DNA of 64,000 nt from Enterovibrio sp045679545. Its GTDB lineage: Bacteria; Pseudomonadota; Gammaproteobacteria; Enterobacterales; Vibrionaceae. Where the stretch lies: assembly GCF_045679545.1 (NCBI RefSeq), contig NZ_CP166194.1, forward strand, positions 62,001 through 126,000, in the 5' to 3' direction. Shown here in pieces: positions 32,202-41,253 of this stretch (the first letter of the stretch is position 1; every line of letters begins with the position of its first letter). The translations under genes were made by a program, and so were the position numbers. The notes beneath the pieces were generated by a model that saw only the letters and a list, made by a program, of their open reading frames with translations, searched no databases and was not told the DNA's origin.

Positions 32202-32232
32202 ACACCGCTAACGTTGCTATTCGTTAGAAATG

Positions 32233-32258
32233 AAAAAAGCCGCATTAGCGGCTTTTTT
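32233..32258. terminator. Terminator between hemN and the 37-residue small gene
   Basis: AAAAAAGCCGC, loop ATTA, GCGGCTTTTTT works on both strands, ending hemN (plus) and the small minus-strand gene that converges on it. Confidence 0.93.
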
Positions 32259-32284
32259 GGGTCATGGCATTTATCTTTCGGCGC

Positions 32285-32398
32285 TTACACGCCGCTGCTA
32301 AAGCTAAAAACAGCCAATACAACCGCCAGGGCTGCCGCTGCTAATTGACCTGGGCCAGCCGCTGCCATTTCATTCAGGGTAAACAGTGCGTCGAACAT
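32285..32398 (-). CDS. Predicted 37-residue membrane microprotein
   Basis: The frame begins MFDALFTLNEMAAAGPGQL and continues with an Ala/Val/Leu-rich hydrophobic stretch (LAAAALAVVLAVFSF), ending SSGV. It looks like a single-span inner-membrane microprotein. It converges on hemN and shares its terminator, which supports a real transcript on this strand. The ribosome binding site is weak (GAGAT nine bases upstream). I do not recognise a family. Coding status is an inference from composition, terminator placement and the otherwise empty gap. Confidence 0.5.
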   Translation of the reverse strand: MFDALFTLNEMAAAGPGQLAAAALAVVLAVFSFSSGV

Positions 32399-32483
32399 CT
32401 TAGATCTCTACGGTGTCGTGTTTGGACCAAAACCAGATTGGTATTAGTACGAAAATTCGGCGGCATTGTACGTGAGTTGTGAA

Positions 32484-32511
32484 CAAAAAAACACCAGCAT
32501 TTGCTGGTGTT
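32484..32511 (-). terminator. Terminator of add
   Basis: On the minus strand AACACCAGC, loop AAAT, GCTGGTGTT is followed by a T run. It lies about 30 bases after the add stop. Confidence 0.9.
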
Positions 32512-32542
32512 AGTGAAATTCAATTTTTTGTGCCGAGAGCGA

Positions 32543-33547
32543 TTAGCCTCTTGTGAGCGCTTTGGCTTTTAGCTCGTTTTTCTCGCTGTCTGACAGGTAA
32601 GCGATTTCAAGGCCATTTTGCTGAAGCAAAGTGATCTGCTCTGGCGTTAGTCCAACTTGTGGTGCTGCCACTTCGTATTCGTAAGGCAATTCAATACCCG
32701 ATACCGCAGGGTCATCAGTGTTGAGCGACGCCAGAATGCCATGCGACAGGAATTGCTTGATAGGGTGGCTTTCTAGCGATTCAACGGTGCTGGTTTGCAC
32801 GTTGGATGTCAGCGCCGTTTCGATACCAATGCGGTGTTTTGCCAGATATTCCATCAACGCAGGGTCTTCGATGGCTTTCACACCGTGACCGATACGGGTT
32901 GCACCTAGTTCATTGATCGCCTGCCACATGCTGTCCGCACCCGCAGCTTCGCCCGCATGCACGGTCACGTTAAGGTTAGCTTTGCGTACTTTGGCAAAGT
33001 GATCGTTAAACTGATGACCCGGCTGCCCCAGTTCATCACCCGCAAGATCGATAGCAATTAGATGTTGTTTTAGTGCCAGCAACGCATCAAGCTCTTGCAT
33101 ACATGCTTCAACACCAAAAGTGCGGCTCATGATACCGGTCAGGTTAGTTTTCACACCATAGTCGCGGCTACCTGCTTGCACACCGTCAATCACTGCCTCA
33201 ACCACACCTTGAACAGGTAGGTTGTGTTTCATTGCCATGTAATATGGCGAGAAACGCAGCTCTGCATAGTCGATACGCGCATTTAGTGCATCTTCGACGT
33301 TTTCGTATGCCACGCGGCGAACAGCATCCAGATCGCCAAGTACCGCAACACCCCAGTCGAGTTTTGACAGGAAACCGACGAGATCAGGCTCATTTGACAT
33401 CACCTGAACATGTGGACGCAGAGTCTCGATAGTCTCGGCAGGCAGTGACATGCCGAACTTCTGACCCAGCTCCAATATAGTGTTAATGCGAATATTGCCA
33501 TCAAGGTGACGGTGTAGATCCGTCAAAGGAAGGTGGGTTGCGATCAT
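32543..33547 (-). CDS. add: Adenosine deaminase
   Basis: Add hydrolyses adenosine and deoxyadenosine to inosine forms in purine salvage. The 334-residue TIM-barrel enzyme has the zinc-binding LTDLHRHLDGNIR near the start, TVHAGEAAGADSMW with the zinc histidine and catalytic glutamate, RIGHGVKA, and SLNTDDPAVSG with the zinc aspartate. The length equals E. coli Add (333). AAGGA lies upstream of the start. It is a single-gene unit with its own terminator. Confidence 0.97.
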   Translation of the reverse strand: MIATHLPLTDLHRHLDGNIRINTILELGQKFGMSLPAETIETLRPHVQVMSNEPDLVGFLSKLDWGVAVLGDLDAVRRVAYENVEDALNARIDYAELRFSPYYMAMKHNLPVQGVVEAVIDGVQAGSRDYGVKTNLTGIMSRTFGVEACMQELDALLALKQHLIAIDLAGDELGQPGHQFNDHFAKVRKANLNVTVHAGEAAGADSMWQAINELGATRIGHGVKAIEDPALMEYLAKHRIGIETALTSNVQTSTVESLESHPIKQFLSHGILASLNTDDPAVSGIELPYEYEVAAPQVGLTPEQITLLQQNGLEIAYLSDSEKNELKAKALTRG

Positions 33548-33620
33548 CTGATTATCCTTAAATCAACTTTTGGCAATTATACGAGCTATCTATCACCTCG
33601 TCAGTAAGGCACATAAACAT

Positions 33621-33641
33621 AAACCGCCTATTAGGCGGTTT
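33621..33641 (-). terminator. Probable terminator of ntrBC
   Basis: AAACCGCCT/AGGCGGTTT with a 3-base loop lies about 40 bases after the ntrC stop. The minus-strand tail (TATGTTTATG) is only moderately T-rich, so the direction is uncertain. Confidence 0.5.
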
Positions 33642-33681
33642 TGTTGTCTTTGTTTACGATTTTTGTTGAAACTGTGGTTCG

Positions 33682-35088
33682 CTAAGGCATTTGGAGCTCT
33701 TTGAGCTTACGCGTTAACGTATTTCGTCCCCATCCGAGCAGTTTAGCCGCTTCTTGTTTATGACCTCGGGTATGGCTCAGTGCCTCGCGCAATAAAATGC
33801 GTTCGAATTCTGGCAAGGCTTCTCGCAATAGGTTGTCATCGCCTTTACCCAGTGATGTACGAGCCCACTGTGACAAGGCTTGCTGCCAACTATCGACCTC
33901 ACCGCACGTCGTGCTGATTTCCGGCTGCATCAATTCTGGGGGTAAATCTTCCGGCAAAATTTCTTTGCCGCTTCCCATAACGGTTAGCCAGCGACAAATG
34001 TTTTCCAGTTGCCTGACGTTGCCTGGCCAAGGTAGGCCTGAAATCAAATCCAAGGTGGTTGGGTGAAGCGACTTCACCTCGATATCCAGTTCATCAGACG
34101 CGCGCTTGAGGAAATGCTTCGCCAATTGGCCAATGTCCTGACGACGTTCACGAAGTGCCGGAAGATGAACACGAATCACATTCAGGCGATGGAATAAGTC
34201 TTCGCGGAAACTTCCTTCGGCGACCAATCGCTCTAAGTGTTGGTGGGTAGCGGCGATAATACGCACATCGACCTTAATAGCTTGATGCCCGCCAACCCGA
34301 TAAAACTGACCATCTGCGAGAACACGCAGCAGACGGGTTTGAATGTCGAGCGGCATATCACCAATTTCGTCAAGAAACAGTGTGCCGCCGTTAGCCTGTT
34401 CAAAGCGTCCCTGACGAACGCTATTAGCGCCTGTGAATGCGCCTTTTTCATGGCCGAATAGTTCAGACTCAATCAGATCTTTCGGAATTGCGGCCATATT
34501 CAGTGCAATGAATGACTTGCTCGCGCGCGGGCTGTGTCGGTGAAGTGCATGCGCCACCAACTCTTTACCTGTGCCTGACTCACCGTTAATTAATACAGAA
34601 ATGGAAGAGCGAGATAAGCGGCCAATGGCGCGAAACACTTCTTGCATAGATGGCGCTTCACCGATGATTTCCGGTGCGGCCTCCATGGCTTCTTTCGGGG
34701 CACGTTGGCGTTTTTGCTCTTGGCTGTGTGAGACCGCGCGTTCAACTAAAGCGACGGCTTCATCAATATCAAACGGCTTTGGCAGGTATTCGAAAGCGCC
34801 TTTCTGATAGGCGCTCACCGCAGCATCCAGATCAGAATGTGCCGTCATGATAATCACTGGCAAGGTCGGATATTCGGATTGCAGGCGATTTAGTAGGGCA
34901 AACCCATCAGTGCCTGGCATACGGATGTCGGACACCAAAACATCCGGCACTTCACGGTTGAGGCCGTCTAATACGCTGTCGGCATCGGCAAAGGTTTCAC
35001 ATGCCATGCCTGCCGCATTCAATGTTCGTTCTAACACCCAGCGGATTGAGCTGTCGTCGTCAACGACCCAGATTAGTCCTTTGCTCAT
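33682..35088 (-). CDS. glnG: Nitrogen regulator NtrC (NR-I), sigma-54 activator
   Basis: NtrC activates glnA and other nitrogen genes through sigma-54. The 468-residue protein has a receiver domain with phospho-acceptor aspartate near residue 54 (VLVSDIRMPGTDGF), an AAA+ domain with Walker A GESGTGKELVAHAL and the sigma-54-contacting GAFTGA, and a C-terminal Fis-type helix-turn-helix (AAKLLGWGRNTLTRKLKEL). The length equals E. coli NtrC (469). It follows ntrB by nine bases. Confidence 0.98.
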   Translation of the reverse strand: MSKGLIWVVDDDSSIRWVLERTLNAAGMACETFADADSVLDGLNREVPDVLVSDIRMPGTDGFALLNRLQSEYPTLPVIIMTAHSDLDAAVSAYQKGAFEYLPKPFDIDEAVALVERAVSHSQEQKRQRAPKEAMEAAPEIIGEAPSMQEVFRAIGRLSRSSISVLINGESGTGKELVAHALHRHSPRASKSFIALNMAAIPKDLIESELFGHEKGAFTGANSVRQGRFEQANGGTLFLDEIGDMPLDIQTRLLRVLADGQFYRVGGHQAIKVDVRIIAATHQHLERLVAEGSFREDLFHRLNVIRVHLPALRERRQDIGQLAKHFLKRASDELDIEVKSLHPTTLDLISGLPWPGNVRQLENICRWLTVMGSGKEILPEDLPPELMQPEISTTCGEVDSWQQALSQWARTSLGKGDDNLLREALPEFERILLREALSHTRGHKQEAAKLLGWGRNTLTRKLKELQMP

Positions 35089-35097
35089 GTTCTCCCC

Positions 35098-36144
35098 TTA
35101 GCGTCGAATTGGTAACAAGATGGTGAAGGTGGTATGGCCAGGCCAGCTATTGACGTAAATTTTGCCTTTGTGCTGATCGATAAGGTTGCGCGTGATAGAC
35201 AAACCTAACCCCGTGCCGCCTGGTCGTCCTGATACCATGGGATAAAACAAGGTGTCCTGAAGTTCAGGCGCAATACCAGGACCGTTGTCAGTGACATCAA
35301 TGCGTGCTGCCAATCGATGACGCTTGCCCCCAATCACCACTTGATGCTCCGTTCTGGTGCGTAAGGTGATTTCAGCATTCGGCGTGTCGGCCAAAATTTG
35401 GGCGGCATTATTAAGAACATTCAGTAGTGCTTGTTCCAGCTGCTCTGGATCCATCTCGATATCGGGCAAGCTTGGATCATAATCGCGTTCAATGATGATT
35501 CCATCCGCACCCAGTTCGACAAGCTGGCGGACCTTTTCCAGAATCACATGAATGTTTTCTTGTTGGCGATGCCCTGGCCTTTGAGGGCCAAGTAAGCGAT
35601 CAACCAAGTTTCTCAGTCGATCGGCCTGCTCAATGATGATCCGTGTATATTCACCAAGACTTGGGTCTGGCAGCATTTTTTCCAGTAGTTGTGCAGCACC
35701 ACGAAGCCCACCCAGTGGGTTTTTTATTTCGTGAGCGAGCCCACGAACTAACTCTTTTGCGGCTTGTTGCTGGGCTTGTTGCTGGAGCTCTTTGCTGATC
35801 TGCTGTTGATGACCAATGGCTTTGACTTCAAGCAGCATGGAAGGGCTGCGCTGCCACATCAAGGGACTTGCACTTAACTCGACCTTACGATGGTGACCAT
35901 CAATGACGAGAGTGACATCGCTATCCGTTAGGCCCTGCCCGTTTGCCAATGTTTCTTTAACATGCTCGAGATCGATAGAACAATGCTGAATAACGTCAGT
36001 CAGCGGATGTTCGCGTAACCGACGCGCACTCAAACACAGCAATTGCTCTGCGGCGGGGTTGGCATACGTCACGACCAGGTCATTATCAAGCACCAATATC
36101 GCCGTGATCAGGTTGTCCATTACAGTTTCGGTCAGAGTGGCCAC
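35098..36144 (-). CDS. glnL: Nitrogen sensor kinase/phosphatase NtrB (NR-II)
   Basis: NtrB phosphorylates or dephosphorylates NtrC according to PII and glutamine status. The 348-residue soluble protein has an N-terminal PAS domain (TAILVLDNDLVVTYANPAAE), the H-box LVRGLAHEIKNPLGGLRG with phospho-histidine near residue 139, and the ATP-binding G boxes DNGPGIAPEL and GGTGLGLSI. No membrane segments are present, in line with the family. An NtrC site lies 20 bases upstream of the start codon. Confidence 0.97.
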   Translation of the reverse strand: MATLTETVMDNLITAILVLDNDLVVTYANPAAEQLLCLSARRLREHPLTDVIQHCSIDLEHVKETLANGQGLTDSDVTLVIDGHHRKVELSASPLMWQRSPSMLLEVKAIGHQQQISKELQQQAQQQAAKELVRGLAHEIKNPLGGLRGAAQLLEKMLPDPSLGEYTRIIIEQADRLRNLVDRLLGPQRPGHRQQENIHVILEKVRQLVELGADGIIIERDYDPSLPDIEMDPEQLEQALLNVLNNAAQILADTPNAEITLRTRTEHQVVIGGKRHRLAARIDVTDNGPGIAPELQDTLFYPMVSGRPGGTGLGLSITRNLIDQHKGKIYVNSWPGHTTFTILLPIRR

Positions 36145-36163
36145 ATCACCTTCCTATTTGGCC

Positions 36164-36178
36164 GCACCATCATGGTGC
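36164..36178. promoter_or_regulatory. NtrC binding site at the ntrBC start
   Basis: GCACC-ATCAT-GGTGC is a perfect match to the NtrC dyad (GCACC-N5-GGTGC). It lies about 20 bases upstream of the ntrB ATG, where bound NtrC would repress a local promoter, as at the E. coli glnL promoter. Confidence 0.88.
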
Positions 36179-36265
36179 AATCAAGTTTACTAGATTGTGC
36201 GTCTTAGTGCAGCGGTGAAAACGTGCGTTGCACTAGGTTGCTGACACAAGGTGACCCTGATTGCG

Positions 36266-36832
36266 CTATCTAGGGGTTGGTTTCCCTTTAGGCGGGGCTT
36301 TTCGTTGAATTGCCCGATGCAGGAACACAGTCACTGAAGGAGTCACTGCAATAACCTTGCCATCTTGTAGCAATTGCACCTTGATGGTGTGGCTGCCGCG
36401 ATCAAGATTATCGAGTTCAAACTGTAAACTCCGTTGTGACTTTTGGGATTTCCCGTCGATGACTGGGCGAATCTTTTGGTTTTTGCCTAACGGCAAGTCT
36501 GTGGCTAGCGTGATGTTGATGATGCCTTCGTTGTTGCGAATCGTGTCATCATTGCTGGGTGAGAGTAGTTCTAGGCGTGAAGCAAGTGCGGGTGTGTCAG
36601 GGGCGGGTGGAGATGTGGGTGTTGATGGAGTAGGAGAGATGGGGGGACTGTCGTACGTGCTCGTGTCGGGCTGAATAAGAACATCAACATCGATCTCTAT
36701 TTCCATGCTTATTTCTGGGCGAGCGTCACTGAAATGGACGGTACCGTTTTCATCGACCCAGCGATAGTATTCGCCGGAAATCGCTGTGTTTGAGAGTGCA
36801 CCAATAAGGAGCAGAAGCGATATTCGATGCAT
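36266..36832 (-). CDS. DUF4124 domain exported protein
   Basis: The 188-residue protein has a signal peptide (MHRISLLLLIGALSNTAISG) and the DUF4124 block EYYRWVDENGTVHFSDARPE (residues ~21-40). A proline/serine/threonine-rich linker (SPTPSTPTSPPAPDTP) follows, then a beta-sandwich-like C-terminal domain resembling Ig-type folds (GSHTIKVQLLQDGKVI). Such proteins lie between glnA and ntrB in many vibrios and marine gammaproteobacteria. The function is unknown. Confidence 0.85.
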   Translation of the reverse strand: MHRISLLLLIGALSNTAISGEYYRWVDENGTVHFSDARPEISMEIEIDVDVLIQPDTSTYDSPPISPTPSTPTSPPAPDTPALASRLELLSPSNDDTIRNNEGIINITLATDLPLGKNQKIRPVIDGKSQKSQRSLQFELDNLDRGSHTIKVQLLQDGKVIAVTPSVTVFLHRAIQRKAPPKGKPTPR

Positions 36833-36891
36833 GATTCAATCCGTAAGCCTAAAACAGATATTTTGCGCCTAAGTCATATTGAGACAATAGA

Positions 36892-36920
36892 AAAAGGGCC
36901 CGCTTGTGAGCGAGCCCTTT
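36892..36920 (-). terminator. Terminator of glnA
   Basis: On the minus strand AAAGGGC, inner stem CGCT/AGCG, GCCCTTT is followed by TTTC. It lies 25 bases after the glnA stop. Confidence 0.88.
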
Positions 36921-36943
36921 GATTTTATATGAAACTTGTTTGA

Positions 36944-38353
36944 TTACACTGAGTAATACAGTTCAAATTCCAGTGGGTGTGTAGCCATGTTGACTTTCTC
37001 AACATCTTTAGACTTCAGTTCGATGTAAGAATCGATGAAATCGTCAGAGAATACACCGCCCGCAGTCAAGAACTCACGGTCTTCGTCAAGTGCTTTCAGT
37101 GCCACTTCTAGTGACTCAGCCACTTTTGGAATCTCTGCTGCTTCTTCTGCTGGTAGGTCATACAAATCCTTGTCCATAGCATCGCCAGGGTGGATTTTGT
37201 TTTTGATACCGTCAAGACCCGCCATTAGCAATGATGCAAACGCCAAGTATGGGTTTGCTGCTGGATCTGGGAAACGCGCTTCAATACGACGTGCTTTCGG
37301 GCTTGGTACCACTGGGATACGGATAGAAGCAGAACGGTTACGTGCAGAGTATGCCAGCATAACAGGTGCTTCAAAGCCTGGGACCAAACGCTTGTATGAG
37401 TTGGTCGATGGGTTAGCAAATGCGTTGATTGCACGTGCGTGTTTGATGATGCCGCCAATGTAGTAAAGCGCCATTTCTGATAGACCGCCATACTTATCGC
37501 CAGCGAACAGGTTTTGACCATCTTTCGCCAGTGATTGGTGAACGTGCATACCAGAACCGTTGTCACCTACCAGTGGCTTAGGCATAAAGGTCGCTGTTTT
37601 ACCAAATGCGTGTGCCACGTTGTGAACCACGTACTTGTAAATTTGGATTTCATCCGCTTTAGACGTCAGCGTGTTGAAGCGGGTAGCAATTTCGTTCTGA
37701 CCCGCAGTCGCCACTTCGTGGTGGTGCGCTTCAACAACCAGACCCATCTCTTCCATAACCAGACACATTGCTGAACGGATGTCTTGTGATGAATCAACAG
37801 GAGCAACTGGGAAGTAACCGCCTTTTACGCCTGGACGGTGACCTTTGTTACCGCCTTCGAAATCAGAACCTGAGTTCCATGATGCTTCAACATCGTCAAT
37901 CTTGAAGAAAGAACCTGACATGTTGTTGGCAAACTTAACGTCGTCAAACAAGAAGAACTCTGGCTCAGGACCAACCAGAACAGTGTCTGCAATACCCGTA
38001 GAGCGCATGTAGTCTTCTGCGCGCTTAGAGATAGAGCGTGGGTCACGATCGTAGCCCTGCATCGTTGCTGGCTCAAGGATGTCACAACGAACGTTCAGCG
38101 TGCTGTCTTCTGTGAATGGGTCGAGTACAGCAGTAGATGCGTCAGGCATCATTACCATGTCTGACTCGTTGATGCCTTTCCAGCCTGCTACAGATGAACC
38201 ATCAAACATTTTGCCGTCTTCAAAGAAGTCCGCATCGACTTGGTGAGCTGGGATTGAGATGTGCTGCTCTTTACCTTTGGTATCGGTGAAGCGCAGATCA
38301 ACAAATTTCACTTCGTGCTCTTGGATTAAGGCAAGTACGTTTTCTACTGACAT
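36944..38353 (-). CDS. glnA: Glutamine synthetase, type I (adenylylated)
   Basis: GlnA makes glutamine from glutamate, ammonia and ATP. The 469-residue protein has DGSSVAGWKGINESDM, the VEAHHHEVATAGQNEI metal and ammonium region, NGSGMHVHQS, and the adenylylation site tyrosine in DKDLYDLPAEEAAE near residue 398, so GlnE control is expected. The ATG at 38353 has GGAGG upstream; the open frame runs 27 codons further but includes the sigma-54 promoter. Upstream sigma-54 and NtrC sites imply induction in nitrogen limitation. Confidence 0.98.
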   Translation of the reverse strand: MSVENVLALIQEHEVKFVDLRFTDTKGKEQHISIPAHQVDADFFEDGKMFDGSSVAGWKGINESDMVMMPDASTAVLDPFTEDSTLNVRCDILEPATMQGYDRDPRSISKRAEDYMRSTGIADTVLVGPEPEFFLFDDVKFANNMSGSFFKIDDVEASWNSGSDFEGGNKGHRPGVKGGYFPVAPVDSSQDIRSAMCLVMEEMGLVVEAHHHEVATAGQNEIATRFNTLTSKADEIQIYKYVVHNVAHAFGKTATFMPKPLVGDNGSGMHVHQSLAKDGQNLFAGDKYGGLSEMALYYIGGIIKHARAINAFANPSTNSYKRLVPGFEAPVMLAYSARNRSASIRIPVVPSPKARRIEARFPDPAANPYLAFASLLMAGLDGIKNKIHPGDAMDKDLYDLPAEEAAEIPKVAESLEVALKALDEDREFLTAGGVFSDDFIDSYIELKSKDVEKVNMATHPLEFELYYSV

Positions 38354-38439
38354 GTGTATAAACCTCCGGTGTCGTTGTTCTCTAAATTGGCAAAGCTGCT
38401 TTCTTGCGCTCCACCAAAAAGTTGGTCTGAGCACTCTAA

Positions 38440-38455
38440 AGCGAAAAGTGTGCCA
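38440..38455 (-). promoter_or_regulatory. Sigma-54 promoter of glnA
   Basis: On the minus strand TGGCAC-ACTTT-TCGCT matches the sigma-54 consensus TGGCAC-N5-TTGCW with one mismatch, keeping the invariant GG and GC with correct spacing. Transcription would begin near 38429, about 75 bases before the start codon. Confidence 0.82.
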
Positions 38456-38539
38456 AGTTTAAATTTCCCGTTAATGCCTGTGTTTAGGCGCTTTTGCGTT
38501 GAAAGTGTGCAAGGTATCGATCAACTTTGGTGCGCGTCC

Positions 38540-38554
38540 GCACCATGATGGTGC
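38540..38554. promoter_or_regulatory. NtrC enhancer site upstream of glnA
   Basis: GCACC-ATGAT-GGTGC is a perfect NtrC dyad centred about 118 bases upstream of the predicted sigma-54 start, the usual enhancer distance. A second overlapping repeat, GGTGCG/CGCACC at 38529-38544, may be a weaker half-site partner. Confidence 0.88.
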
Positions 38555-38927
38555 AATGGAAGGATTGCGTGACCAATGGATTCATTCAGCAGTGGTTAGA
38601 AGGCCTTGTCAATCACTGTCACGGCAGAAAGCAGACGCATTGTTGGAGCTGTGAGGCAGATCGAAGTCTAGAGACCCTCAGCTTTGTCGTGCAAAAATCA
38701 CACGATATCAGCGGAAAATAAGGGATTGAGCTGCTTTTTTATTCGCCTCAATGTGTGTCATCCCTAAGGTGATATGAATATAAATTGATCCTGAGTCACA
38801 TAGTTGGTGGGTTTTGAGTAAAAATCTGTTAAATTACGACCGGATTTTAATCAAGTGGCGGTGAGTGCTTCTGGCGGGTTTGCTGGTTGCCTTTGGCGGC
38901 ACATCTTTTTTGAGTGAAAGAGTACCC
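38555..38927. other. typA upstream region
   Basis: This is the typA side of the glnA–typA divergent gap, about 370 bases. Short open frames here lack ribosome sites and similarity to anything I know. I see no convincing -35/-10 pair and no clear RNA gene. Confidence 0.4.
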
Positions 38928-40757
38928 ATGTCTACCTTACAGATAGATAAACTAAGAAATATCGCGATCATCGCGCACGTTGACCACGGTAAAACTACGC
39001 TGGTTGATAAACTGCTACAGCAGTCTGGCACCCTAGAAACACGTGGCGAGCACGAAGAACGCGTCATGGACTCGAACGACATCGAGAAAGAGCGTGGCAT
39101 TACCATTCTGGCGAAGAACACCGCTATTAACTGGAATGACTACCGTATCAACATCGTAGATACTCCAGGACACGCCGATTTCGGTGGTGAAGTTGAGCGT
39201 ATCATGTCGATGGTTGACTCTGTTCTTCTGATCGTTGATGCCGTTGATGGCCCAATGCCACAGACTCGTTTCGTAACGCAAAAAGCGTTTGGTCACGGTT
39301 TGAAACCTATTGTTGTTATCAACAAAATTGACCGTCCAGGTGCACGTCCTGACTGGGTAATGGATCAGGTTTTTGACCTGTTCGACAACCTGGGCGCAAC
39401 TGACGAGCAGCTGGATTTCCAAGTGGTTTACGCATCAGCACTGAATGGCTGGGCGACACTGGAAGAAGGCGAGACTGGCGAGAACATGGAACCTTTGTTC
39501 CAAGCTATCGTTGATAACGTTTCTGCACCAGAAGTTGAAGTGAACGGTACACTGCAGATGCAAATCTCGCAGCTGGACTACAGCTCATACGTTGGTGTTA
39601 TCGGTGTTGGTCGTGTAACTCGTGGTTCGGTTAAGCCAAACCAACAAGTGACCATCATTGGCGCAGACGGCAAAACCCGTAACGGCAAAGTGGGTACGGT
39701 TCTTGGCTATCTTGGCCTTGAGCGTCATGATATCGACGAAGCGCATGCAGGTAATATCGTCGCAATCACAGGTTTGGGTGAGATGAAAATCTCTGACACC
39801 ATCTGTGATGTTAACGCGGTTGAAGCGCTGCCACCTCTGTCTGTTGACGAACCAACCGTTACCATGACCTTCCAGGTGAATACTTCTCCGTTCGCGGGTA
39901 AAGAAGGTAAGTTTGTTACTTCACGTAACATCCTTGAGCGTCTGCAAAAAGAATTGGTTCACAACGTTGCACTGCGCGTTGAAGAAACCGGTGACCCGGA
40001 TCGCTTCCGTGTTTCAGGTCGTGGTGAGCTTCACCTGTCTATCCTGATCGAAAACATGCGTCGTGAAGGCTTCGAGCTGGCGGTATCTCGCCCTGAAGTT
40101 ATCCTGAAAGAAGAAGACGGCCAGAAAATGGAACCGTTTGAAACTGTGACTATCGACGTATTGGAAGAAAACCAAGGCGGCGTCATGGAGAAAATCGGTT
40201 TGCGTAAAGGCGAACTGACTAACATGGCGACTGACGGTAAAGGCCGTGTGCGCATGGACTTCATCATGCCTTCTCGTGGTCTTATCGGTTTCCAAACTGA
40301 GTTCCTGACGTTGACTTCAGGTTCTGGTTTGATTTACCACACGTTTGATCACTACGGTCCAATGAAACCTGGCATTATTGGTCAGCGTAAAAATGGCGTA
40401 CTGATCTCGAACGCAACGGGTAAAGCACTGACTTACGCACTGTTTAACCTGCAAGAGCGTGGCCGTCTGTTCACTGAGCATGCTGACGAAGTTTATGAAG
40501 GTCAAGTTATCGGTATCCATAACCGTTCGAACGACCTGACAGTTAACTGTCTGAAAGGTAAACAGCTGACTAACGTTCGTGCATCTGGTACGGATGATGC
40601 TCAGGTTCTTAGCCCTGCAATCAAGTACACCCTTGAGCAAGCGCTGGAATTCATCGATGACGATGAACTGGTAGAAGTGACGCCAGAAAGCATCCGTATT
40701 CGTAAGAAACTTCTTACTGAAAACGATCGCAAGCGCGCAAGCCGTGGCAGCAAATAA
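38928..40757 (+). CDS. typA: Ribosome-associated GTPase TypA/BipA
   Basis: TypA is a translational GTPase related to EF-G that assists 50S assembly, notably at low temperature, and affects stress and virulence traits. The 609-residue protein has G1 AHVDHGKTTLVDKLL, the switch region ERGITILAKNTA, G3 DTPGHADFGGEVER and G4 NKIDRPGARPDWV. EF-G-like domains III and V and the TypA-specific C-terminal domain with its basic end (KKLLTENDRKRASRGSK) follow. ATG 38928 gives MSTLQIDKLRNIAIIAHVD; the open frame upstream has no family similarity. It is divergent from glnA, as in enterobacteria. Confidence 0.97.
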   Translation: MSTLQIDKLRNIAIIAHVDHGKTTLVDKLLQQSGTLETRGEHEERVMDSNDIEKERGITILAKNTAINWNDYRINIVDTPGHADFGGEVERIMSMVDSVLLIVDAVDGPMPQTRFVTQKAFGHGLKPIVVINKIDRPGARPDWVMDQVFDLFDNLGATDEQLDFQVVYASALNGWATLEEGETGENMEPLFQAIVDNVSAPEVEVNGTLQMQISQLDYSSYVGVIGVGRVTRGSVKPNQQVTIIGADGKTRNGKVGTVLGYLGLERHDIDEAHAGNIVAITGLGEMKISDTICDVNAVEALPPLSVDEPTVTMTFQVNTSPFAGKEGKFVTSRNILERLQKELVHNVALRVEETGDPDRFRVSGRGELHLSILIENMRREGFELAVSRPEVILKEEDGQKMEPFETVTIDVLEENQGGVMEKIGLRKGELTNMATDGKGRVRMDFIMPSRGLIGFQTEFLTLTSGSGLIYHTFDHYGPMKPGIIGQRKNGVLISNATGKALTYALFNLQERGRLFTEHADEVYEGQVIGIHNRSNDLTVNCLKGKQLTNVRASGTDDAQVLSPAIKYTLEQALEFIDDDELVEVTPESIRIRKKLLTENDRKRASRGSK

Positions 40758-40781
40758 TTTATTTGCACCAAGCGAATAAGA

Positions 40782-40810
40782 AAAAGCCTCCTGAGATGGA
40801 GGCTTTTTTG
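40782..40810 (+). terminator. Terminator of typA
   Basis: AAAAAGCCTCC, loop TGAGAT, GGAGGC followed by T6, 25 bases after the stop. Confidence 0.93.
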
Positions 40811-40877
40811 TATATGTTACTTTTGTATTTATGTCTTTTGCTTAATCGACCACTTACTCGCAGTATTTGGCCTTGGA

Positions 40878-41126
40878 TTATTTGGCGAATCGGTTGTAAA
40901 GAAACAACAGAATAAGAGCACCCACTGTTGCTATTGCAATGCTACCTAAGCTCAAGCCGCCAGCAGTACCGATGCCAATGAGTGAGCCTACCCAGCCGCC
41001 TACCACGGCGCCTGCTATACCCAGTAGTGTGGTCATGATGAAACCACCACCGTCTTTTCCTGGCATAATCCACTTCGCCAAGATGCCGGCAAGTAGCCCC
41101 AGAATAATCCAAGAAATAATACCCAT
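40878..41126 (-). CDS. GlsB/YeaQ/YmgE family membrane protein
   Basis: This 82-residue inner-membrane protein has three hydrophobic segments (IISWIILGLLAGILAKW; LLGIAGAVVGGWVGSLIG; LGSIAIATVGALILLFLY) with the family's GLLAGxLAKxxMPGKDGGGF motif. Members are called transglycosylase-associated proteins, but function is not established; several are stress induced. ATG 41126 has GGAGGAG nine bases upstream; the longer frame adds eleven non-family residues. Confidence 0.9.
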   Translation of the reverse strand: MGIISWIILGLLAGILAKWIMPGKDGGGFIMTTLLGIAGAVVGGWVGSLIGIGTAGGLSLGSIAIATVGALILLFLYNRFAK

Positions 41127-41253
41127 GTGTTCTCCTCCACGTTGAGAGACGGTTTTCATACCGTTGAATGCAGGCAGAAATTTGCCTGCGCAAACGATAA
41201 GGGAATTTGTCTTACTCAGCGTGTTTCACCTATGAGAAACAGTGAAAGCTAAT

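Noticed and set aside
38354..38721. Short plus-strand frames in the glnA–typA gap
   Set aside because: They overlap the sigma-54 promoter and NtrC enhancer and have no recognisable domains or ribosome sites.
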